From positions 1-25,216 of the IMG/VR virus record IMGVR_UViG_3300020371_000051: DNA of 25,216 nucleotides. One strand, 5' to 3'. This DNA is from a virus. A program made the translations under genes and the position numbers. The number at the start of each line of letters is the position of its first letter. The stretch's first letter is position 1. Positions 1 to 9,400 of the stretch are shown here, one piece after another. A model generated the notes under the pieces. The model worked only from the letters and a program-made list of their open reading frames with translations, was not told the DNA's origin and ran no database searches.

Positions 1-452
1 CCACCCGCTGTGCAGTAAGAACCAAAGGTAGATGTTCCACCACTGCCTCCTCTGCCACCATTACGAGCATATCCGCCGCCAGCACCATATTGGTATGAGA
101 CGCTAGCAACGTTAGAAACATCGATATATTTAATTGCAGTGGCACCGCCACCACCACCAGCACCACGGTAGTTGTTGTCATTACAACGACAACCACCACC
201 TCCACCAGTGACATAAACTAGAACATGGTTACAACCTGCAGGTTTTGTCCAAGTTCCAGATCCACCAGCAGTGGATGTAACACCCCAAGATCCACTTTGA
301 GATGTGTACACTTTGATGCCCATCAGAGTACCAGAAGTGGTCATAGGAGAGTATCCACTGCCATTCCATACTCTGATTTCATCATTCTGCAGATCCATAA
401 TATTAACACCAGCGGTGTTTTGGATCTGGTCAACCTTTAGAATACCAGCCAT
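1..452 (-). CDS. Glycine-rich tail fibre/adhesin protein, amino-terminal part (3' end outside window)
   Basis: The frame opens at ATG (450-452) and stays open to the left edge, so about 150 residues are seen and the carboxyl terminus is missing. It starts MAGILKVDQIQNTAGVN, a start style I recall from short fibre proteins of T4-like marine phages. A segment with SGTWTKPAGCNHVLVYVTGG follows, then runs of glycine (GAGGGGGATAIKY, GAGGGYARNGGRGGSGG). The TWTKPAG...VxVxGGGGGG pattern is typical of the glycine-rich domain in many phage fibres and adhesins, where polyglycine packing supports receptor-binding loops; that role is inferred here. A compact CRC triplet sits inside the glycine tract. The gene starts 5 nt after the stop of the 3321-residue fibre gene. 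No strong Shine-Dalgarno is seen (only AAAG), but an exact TATAAATA lies 32 nt upstream. The sequence supports a fibre or adhesin but not the exact role. Confidence 0.85.
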   Translation of the reverse strand, partial: MAGILKVDQIQNTAGVNIMDLQNDEIRVWNGSGYSPMTTSGTLMGIKVYTSQSGSWGVTSTAGGSGTWTKPAGCNHVLVYVTGGGGGCRCNDNNYRGAGGGGGATAIKYIDVSNVASVSYQYGAGGGYARNGGRGGSGGTSTFGSYCTAG

Positions 453-457
453 AATCT

Positions 458-3400
458 TTATACAATAGCCCAGTTACCACCACTATTTATAGTTACAGTG
501 TAACCGTTTGCAATAGTGATAGGTCCTGCACTTACACAGTTGATGTTTGCGGGGATTGTGATATTTTCTGCAACAGTGTTGCTGTTAGACTTGAAGATAC
601 CGTAAGAGTCAATCCACTGTCTGACACCGTTAGCATACAGAGCACCATTCTCGATGTTAGTATCACCAGAAATATGTAGTTGATATGTAGGATCAACTCT
701 GTTGATACCAACTCTAGAGATTCTGTAGATGTCTGCTTGGTTGGATGCTTCAGTCCATCTGGAAGTAACGAATTCAGAGTTGTTCTGGAACAACTGACCG
801 TTGATGTTCATGTCTCCCTGAACATTCAACTTGTAGTTTCTGGTCTGGTTGTTGGAAGGATCAACGCCAGAGAATGCAGAAGTGTTGACTGCAATTGCGT
901 TCTCAGAACCATCAATCAAGAGAGCAGGTGTTCCCTTCCAGGAAGTACCGCCATTGTTACTGGATGCTGTGATTTCAAAGCAATCATTGAATCCAATCTG
1001 GTTACCAATTCTAAAGTTTCTTGCGGAAGAAGAACCACGGAAGTAAAGTGGAGCACCAGAGTTGTCATTGTCGGTGTCAATAGTAACGCCAGTGGTGAAC
1101 AAAGCATCACCAGCAACTTCGAGAGTGTAATTTGGTCTACGGTTGATATTGACACCCATTCTTCCAGAAGCAAGAATGTCTCCAGCAACTTTGAAAGCAA
1201 GAAGAGTTTCTGAACCTTCAATAAAGAAAGTTTCACCATAGTTACCGCCAGGCGATTGACTATCTTGGTGATTATATCTAAGTGTACCAACCTGACTTTG
1301 AGAACTCTGACTGCTAAATCTAATTTTTGCGTTAGCTCCATTAGTTACAGTACGGATGTACACACCACCATCACCTTTAACATCTAGCGGAGCGAGTGGG
1401 TTTACACCAGCATTGATGCCAACACGATCAGTAGATACATCGACGAACAATGTGTCGGTATCAACTGCAAGATCGTTTGTGATCGAAACGGTGCTCAGGA
1501 ATGTACCTGTACCTTGTACTTGGAAGTTAGATGCAGCACCAGTTAGGGTCAGCGAACCAGTCATGGTATCGCCTGCCTTGAGAACGTTCAGCGAAGCAGA
1601 ACCACTGATGGTTGCTGTGATTGTTCCAGCAGAGAAGTTACCAGATGCATCACGCTTGACTGCGGTGTTTCCAATGTTTGCAGATTGGAATTCGATGTTA
1701 CCTTCGTTCCAAATCTTACTGCCATTGACAGAGAAACCATCAGCATTGACAACCTGTACGTTGAGAGTACCAGATCCGTCAGATGCATTACCACCAGAAG
1801 CGATAATTGCTGAGTTGTAGTTTGCTGCCTGAGTAGAAGAGTTGAAGTATAGACCAGGAGAAGACTGGACTCCATCCTTTCTACCTAGTCTTAGGTTTGC
1901 TGTGCCACCGTCACTTTCCCACTTAGCAACTTCTACTGTGTTGTCATCTTCAATGGTGAACTCTTGGAATGGTACGTTGATTGCAACACTACCAATGTTA
2001 ATTGCACCAATGAAGTTACCAGTCGTTAGTCTACCAACGATGATGGTGTAGTCATTGAAGTTGTCAGCGGGGTCATCGTTGACGATGATGTTGTCAATTG
2101 CGATCTGACCTGTACCCTGACCATTTGAGTTGTACAGGTTGACGTTGTTACCAGGAGTGAATGGAGAAGTTGTTAGAGTTCTGCCACTGATGTAGATCTG
2201 ATACTTAGGATCGCCATTGAAAGACTTCAGAGTAATATCATCTCTGAATACTGTTGGACTAATGAATCTTGGAAGTCTGTTATCAGAGAGTGTTCCCTCA
2301 TTGATGTTCAGAGCATTCTGATACCATGTTCCTTGCTTATCATCTAGTCTGTCTGCGTTTAGACCAGATCCAACACCATCATTTAGAGAAGACCAAATCT
2401 TTGCCCAAGAACCGAAGCTGGTAACACCAGTTCCAGATCCACGCAACCACATGTTGTCATTGTCGGTAAATGCAAGTTGTCTTACACCACCACCAGATGC
2501 GTCGAAGTTGCTACCAAACTGTCTGATAGTCATGACGAGGTGCTTGTTACCACCGTCTAGCAACTGGTTGGAAGAGTTGTTTACAGTGTTAGCAACAATA
2601 CCTTCTTGGAAGAAGTTTGGAGTTGGGTTGGATGTTGGGTTGTTAGTACCAGTTAGAACTCTGAGTGTGTTACCAGAGGAACCAGAGATGTCAATGTTGT
2701 AAGTACCAGACAGTCTATCTGTTGGTAGCGTACCAGCGTTCTGGTTGCTAGAGTTTAGATAGAAGGAACCTTGTGCGCCGTCGAGAAGGTCAGCGTCGAG
2801 ACCAGAGTCAGGACCGACGTTTAGATCGACAGAACCATTTCCAGACTGACCGATGGTGAACTGAGACTTCTTGAATCTTGCAACACCAATCGTTCCATAC
2901 AAGTCAGAGGAGATCGTTAGATCGGTAACTCTCTGAACGTCAATGGAAACGTTTGCATACTGTCTGTTGACTGTACTTAGTTTTGCCTCTAGAACCAGAC
3001 CAGATCCTCCACCAATTTCTGGTGGTGGATTTGTGATCGAGAAGTCAGCGTTGTATCCAGTACCGCCGTCAGTAACAGTGATCTCGGTGACTGCATTATT
3101 TGCAACAATAATATTGCAGCGTAGTCCAGTTCCAGTTCCACCCGACAAACCAACGTCAAAGTATTGACCATTGGTGAATCCACTACCACCAGCAGAAATG
3201 ATAACGTCATCGATAAATCCACCTTGAGTGTAGCTGGACTCGAAGATCATTGGAGATCCACCACGCTCAAACTCGATGATGGTTCCTGCAGGGATTGTAG
3301 CGGTTACTGGGTTGTTGATCGAAACTGTCGTCAGACCAGCAGCAGTAATAACGCCTGTAATATTAGTATTGAGTTGGATACCAGAAACATTGTTTAGAAC

Positions 3401-6400
3401 TTCATGTCCAATCAATACATCAGAGTTGGTTGTAAAGATTAGAGAACTAGATCCAGCATTTACGTTGGAGTACAGTTGAGCAAAGTATCTTGTTTCAGAA
3501 CCCTTGACCGACTGAACTGCAAGTGCGAAGTTCTGGTCACCACGTAGGAATGTGAAGGAGTTTGCAGCACCACCAGTTGCCAATCTGTCGGTCTCTAGAA
3601 CACCAGATGTGATGTCAGAAGCAGCGATCTGGTTAGAGGATAGAGATACCCAGTTGTTGGCATTGCTAGAAGAAGTGTTGACAACTCTGCTAATGTTGAC
3701 AGCAACTGGAGGAACATCACTAGAGTCAATGTTGTCAGTATCAGTGATCTTGACATTGTTGACGATGTTACCGTACAGTCTGCTCTCGATGAATGCATCA
3801 CCTTGTGCTTGTGTACCTGCACCAGTTGGAGCAGCAAACGTAACAGTTGGTTGAGTTGTATATCCTTTACCACCCTTGATATTCTGGAACTCGATGACTG
3901 TAACGGTAACAACCTCGCCGTTAGCAATGGTACATTCTGCTTGTGCAGGAACTGCACCTAGTCCAGGGTTACCACCAGAGATTGTAACTGTTGGTGGGGA
4001 GGTATATCCAGAACCACCATCAGTGATATTAATCTGGTATACTACACCAGTTCTGTATTCGGTTGCCTGAATTCTACCACCAGAAATACTACCAGTGAAG
4101 ATATCATTGATAGTAAACTGCAGTGTGGGATCTACAGGGAATGCAGCGAATAGACTGGAGTTATCATTGTTCAGAATGAACGATGTAGATGTATCCTGTT
4201 GAATCGCGATGTCACCAGCAAGTGCGCCTTCGATAGCAAGTCTTGCAGGTTGATCGGGAACAGTGTAGACACTGAATGGTCTGAGTGCTGGGATCTGGTC
4301 GATGGAAATCTTACCAGAGTCGGTCAATTCAACCAGTGCTCTAGGAACAGCGTTCGTGGAGTATGGTTTGTTGATGTATGGACCAAGGTTGTTGGTGATG
4401 TAGTCTCTAACTGCCTTCTGAGTAGGTAGTTTGGAGTCAGTTGCGTTAGCACCACCAAGTGTGTTGGATGCGTCGAAACCAGTAACAACAACGTCGCCAC
4501 CTTTCAGTTTCAAGAATTCAACTTCAGAGATCGTAACCGTACCTGTGAAGGTAATAGCACCAGTTCTGTTTTCAATTCTTGCGAATGTACCAACCTTGAA
4601 GTCACCAAGTTCGTCAGTACCAGAAACATATACACGACCATAGTTCTCAGAGACTTGTTCAAATGCCTCAACCTTAGTACCACCGTTCTCAGGTAGTGCT
4701 AGGTAGTTGATACCAGAACCTGCAAATTCCCAAGTGTGGGAAGAAGAGTTGACGATAGATGGTCTGTGCAGATTGATTGTGGAACCAGTTAGTGATCCTA
4801 CAGAGATTGGGTTTCCAGTAGAAATACTGGTTAGATCCATTGCCTGACCAGTTCCATCGTCGATGGTCAACTGTGCAGAGAAAGGAGGACCAACAGTTAC
4901 AGAACCAACAGCATCGATAAAGTATTCGATGTCAGGATTTGTGTTTCTAACACCATCAATCTTGACAACATAATGCTCAAGAGGTTCTCTTCCAAGTCCA
5001 CTAACTGTTAGAATAGTTCTACCAGTTGGAGTTGCGGATACATTGGTGATTGTTGCAATATCAAAGACATATGGATCTTTTCTGAATCCTGTGCCTCTTA
5101 GTGCATATTGTCCAAAGTTAGTAGCAGAGTTGGTGATAGATGCGTAACCACCAGACTCACAAAGGACACCATCAGAACAGAAGATAACGAAGACAGAAAC
5201 CAACTGGGTGTAACCATCGTTGATAACCTTATAACCTGTACCACCAAAGGAAACGATCGTGAATGCTGCAGCAACCATCGACTTACCCTGGTTGGGGAAG
5301 GATGCTGTTCCGTCTAATTCTAGACCAGGGAAAGGACAGTTAGGTTGCTTGACCTTAGAACCGTCAATCAGAGCACCGCCACCACCTAGGAAGGAGATAA
5401 CAGAAGAGTTCTGGGTATATGGCGATGCTTCAATAATCGGGAAGTCATCGAAGTCACCACGGATTGCCATTCTGACGCCATCCTGATCATATGCAAAACT
5501 ATCAGGATAGGTTAGAATTTGTGAAGTATCATACAGAGTTCCTGTATTCTTAGTCGTAGCACCAGGAGCAACTGTGCCGTCTAGAATATCTTCTAGTAAA
5601 GCGAATAGTGTTGTGATTGTAGATGCTACGTTTGCACAATCTGGGTTTCCAGGATCAGCGAGAATAGTTCCGTCTGTGAACTGTGGGATTGGCGAAGATG
5701 TAGTTATGGCAGTGCCAGCACCATCAGTCCAGTTACGCATCGCAGCAATAGCGTAATCTCTTACTTGCTGATATGCATATAGAGTTTGTGGTAAGTATGC
5801 GGAGTCAATACCTGTTAGTTGTGCTCCAGTGTAGTAGAACTCTGCATTGGTTACAGTTCCAGAGTTACCACCCAAGCACAAGTCTCTTACAAGACCTTTC
5901 AGGATGAATCCGATATCTCTTCTGCACTTTCTTTCATCTACATTATTAAGTGCTAGTGCTGGATACTGAACAAGAGTGTCAAGATATGCCTGATCAGCAA
6001 TAAGATCCTTGTTACGAGCAATCAGATATGCTGCATCCAGATATGTTCCAGAAGCATTATTTGCAAGAACATCTACCCAGAGGTATGCTAGAGTATCAAT
6101 AGCGGATGCTACGTTAGCACAAGCAGGTGTTCCTGCTGTTGTTGTGATAACAGTATCATCAAAGTATCTTGGTAGAGAAGAGTATACTGGTGTGTAGACA
6201 GGATCACTTGGAGTTCTGTTACCAGTTCTCCAGTTACACATTGCGAAGGTTGCTAGTTCTCTAGCATACTCAATCGCACGAACTGTTTGAATGATCTCGT
6301 TTTCTACATATCCAATCTTAGCTCCAACAATGTACTTCTTAGCAGCTTCGATTACGTTGAAGTTAGATCCAAATTCTAAGTCTCTAGTTAGAGCATTCAG

Positions 6401-9400
6401 GAAGTGAACAACGTCTTGACGACACTGATCATCATCAACAGGAATGCTGAAACTTGGATATAGTTTCTGACCATTATCACACTCTAGTAGAATGTTATTG
6501 ATCTGAACCGTATCATCCTCTGCAATTCCAGGGATTGGAGATGCTAGAGTGACTGTTGCAGCACCACTAATAATATTATCCCAAACAAAGTTTGTGATAT
6601 TGTAAGTGTTTCCACCATATGTTACTGTACCACCACTTACATAAGTATGTGTCTGATCTGTGAATCCAAGGTAAATCTTGAATTCGGAACCACCAACACT
6701 CAGGGAGCTAGCTACAGATCTTACAAATGTATGTGCAGACTGTGGTAGATGCTTGACTGCATTAGCAGCTGCACCAGTAAATGTATGTGGAGATTGTGGT
6801 TCAAACTTAATTGCCTGTGCAGTTGCAGAAACAAAGGTGTGAACAGATCCAGATGCAGTTCCTGCATTACCAACAATGATGGATATCCAACCATCTTGTC
6901 TTCTGATTGCGTTAGCAGAAGCACTTACAAATGTATGTGTTCCAGTATAAGAGGAAGACCCTACGTTGATTGAGAATGTATTTGCATCAATAACTGCAAT
7001 TGGCATCCAACGTCCAGATGGATAGTCGTATCCAGCACGTGGGTATGTCTTCTGTGCAGTATTTCCGTCTAGGTCACAGGTATATGTAAGAGATCCATCT
7101 TGAATCTGTACATAGTCTCCACTGGAGAATCCATGATTGGCAACAGTAAATGTTACAGTTCCTGTAGAGGCATTGTATGGAGCATCAGTTGGAGTATGCT
7201 CTGTAAATCCAACATCCTGAATAGTAATAGACTGACCAGCAAATGGATCGCTTCCAGGACGTGGATAAGTGTGCTGAGTCTGGTTGCCGTCCAGATCGCA
7301 AGTAAATGTGAATGAGTTATCAGAAAGAACTACATTGCGCCCAACTCCAAGACCATGCTGTCCAATTTGACATGCCATGAGTCCCGAAACAGGATTATAG
7401 TTGACAGCAGAAGGTTGGAAGTATCTGTTAGGTTGCGATACACCAGCATTTACAGTGATAGTGTTTGCACTAACTGCTGTGATAGGCATAGACCTACCAG
7501 CAAATGGATCAATACCAGGACGTGGATATGTCTTGACTGACTGGTTGCCATCCATGTCGCAAGTGAACGACAAGGAGTTGTCATCGATAACAATACCCTC
7601 TCCAACAGAAAGTGTATGTGTACCAATGGTTAGAACTAGATCTCCAGTAGCAGGATCATAAGAAGCACCAGATGGAGTCCACTGCTGATCTGCTCCAGAT
7701 GCTCCTACATTTAGAGTAAAGGTGTTTGTATCTGCAGCAGTAATAGGAAGTGCTTTTCCACTCGCATACTGGTCAGATTCAGGCAGAGCGTGCTCTGTCT
7801 TATTGCTATCCATCGTACATGTAAATGTGATGGATTCATCAGCAATCTTAACACCATCACCAACTGACAGACCATGGTTTGCTACTGTGAATACAGAATC
7901 ACCTGTAGCAGGATCGTATGTGACATTAGTTGGGGTCAAAGAAGAATCTACAGAACCACCAATATCATATACAGAGTAGTATTCTTTCTTGAATTGATCG
8001 TTGATCTTTCCTACAACTTCATCAGCAATGAAGTCTCTGTTGTTGCGGATGAAAGTAACAGCATCCTGATATCTTCTATCAACAGGAGAAGATAGTGGGA
8101 ATTTATTTGGAGAGTTTAGTAGGGTTAGAGTGACGCTCTTAGCGTATGACTTGACAACCGCAGCAGATGATGGTTGGAAGTTAGCGTCTGTAATTGATGG
8201 GAATTTCTTAGGAATTACAAATCTTCTAGCACGACCATCAGCGTCTTCAATGACTTTGTAGATTCTCTGCTTACCATTCAATGCAGACAAGTCAGGACCA
8301 ACGGTAGGAAGACCGCTGATTTCAATTTCTTGACCTTCTTTGAAATCGTGGAAGTTTGTTCTACCAACCAGTTCACTGGTGTAGAATATAACACCACCAA
8401 GATCTTCCGCGTTACCAAACTGTGCGGAATGTACACCACCTGTTGCGATAGATGGATCTCCTTGTAGAGAGAAGTCAATTCTATGAATTGGTAGGGTAGA
8501 AGTAATATCTTCATCGACAGATACAACTTCACCTTCTGCTCTGATCGAGATTAGATCAGTAGTATCAATTTCTTCTACAACAACGTTTGCATCGTTGATA
8601 GTAAAGTTACATGGTCCAATAGTATCAAAATTGGGTGCGCCTAGAATTGGAGAGAATGATACGTACCACTCAGTAGCAGGAATGCTATTCTCAACATCTT
8701 CGTTATCATTTACCTCAATGATTTCATAGAACTGAGTTCCACTAAAGAATGTATTTGGAACGTCATCAATAGCAACATAAACACCACCAGTAAATGATGC
8801 GCTTTCTGGATTGCTGCTAAACTTGAGAGTATTTGATGCGTAGATTTCTGACGATGACTGTAGTAAACTACCACCATCAGAACCGCTGATCAGGTATCTA
8901 AAACTTTCACCCTGAATAAAGGAACCAGAATTCAGAGTAACATCAATTGTACCTGTTAGATATGCACTAGCTCCAGTTGTAGTTGTAAATGATACATCAA
9001 TGATACTTGCTCTAGCACCAGAGTTGATACCAACAATTTCTAAACCAGATGATAGTTGTGATAAACCAGTGTTATCTTGGAAGGTTAGACGGAACTGATC
9101 TGGTCCAAAGATTTGGTGACCGATTGGGAAGTTTACACCAAAGTCTCCATTAGTATCTTGGTCGATGATAATTCTTTGCTTATCGTCGAAGACCATCGCA
9201 AAGTCCCAAGTTGCGACAGAATCACCAAATGCGTCAACTTGGTCTCTATAGGTAACACCAATAACGTAGTTCTTATCACCAAACTTAAAGATGTGCTTCT
9301 TAGGGTTGGCAGGTCTAATGATTACCAGACGCAAGTTGTCACCAACAACCGAGCAATCAGGTGGCAGTGAGATTGGGTTATCTTCTACATAATCACCACC

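Noticed and set aside
1-452. Glycine-rich adhesin considered as the target of a diversity-generating retroelement
   Set aside because: No reverse transcriptase, template repeat or C-type lectin fold is visible in the window.
453-465. TATAAAGA just before the ATG at 452 as a late promoter
   Set aside because: It would start RNA at or after the start codon; the exact TATAAATA at 484-491 is better placed.
680-1213. Plus-strand open frame of 177 codons, and many others of 60-154 codons on the plus strand
   Set aside because: They are antisense to the long minus-strand genes, have no ribosome sites or recognisable protein patterns, and reflect the codon bias of Gly/Thr/Asn-rich genes read backwards.
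916-1341. Minus-strand 141-codon frame inside the 3321-aa gene that might have signalled a frameshift
   Set aside because: The main frame is continuous across it with fibre motifs on both sides; the alternative frame is Leu-rich low-complexity shadow.
6721-7918. Repeated DNA blocks considered as a CRISPR array
   Set aside because: The repeats are in frame, encode protein repeats of about 80 residues and lack constant short repeats with unique spacers.
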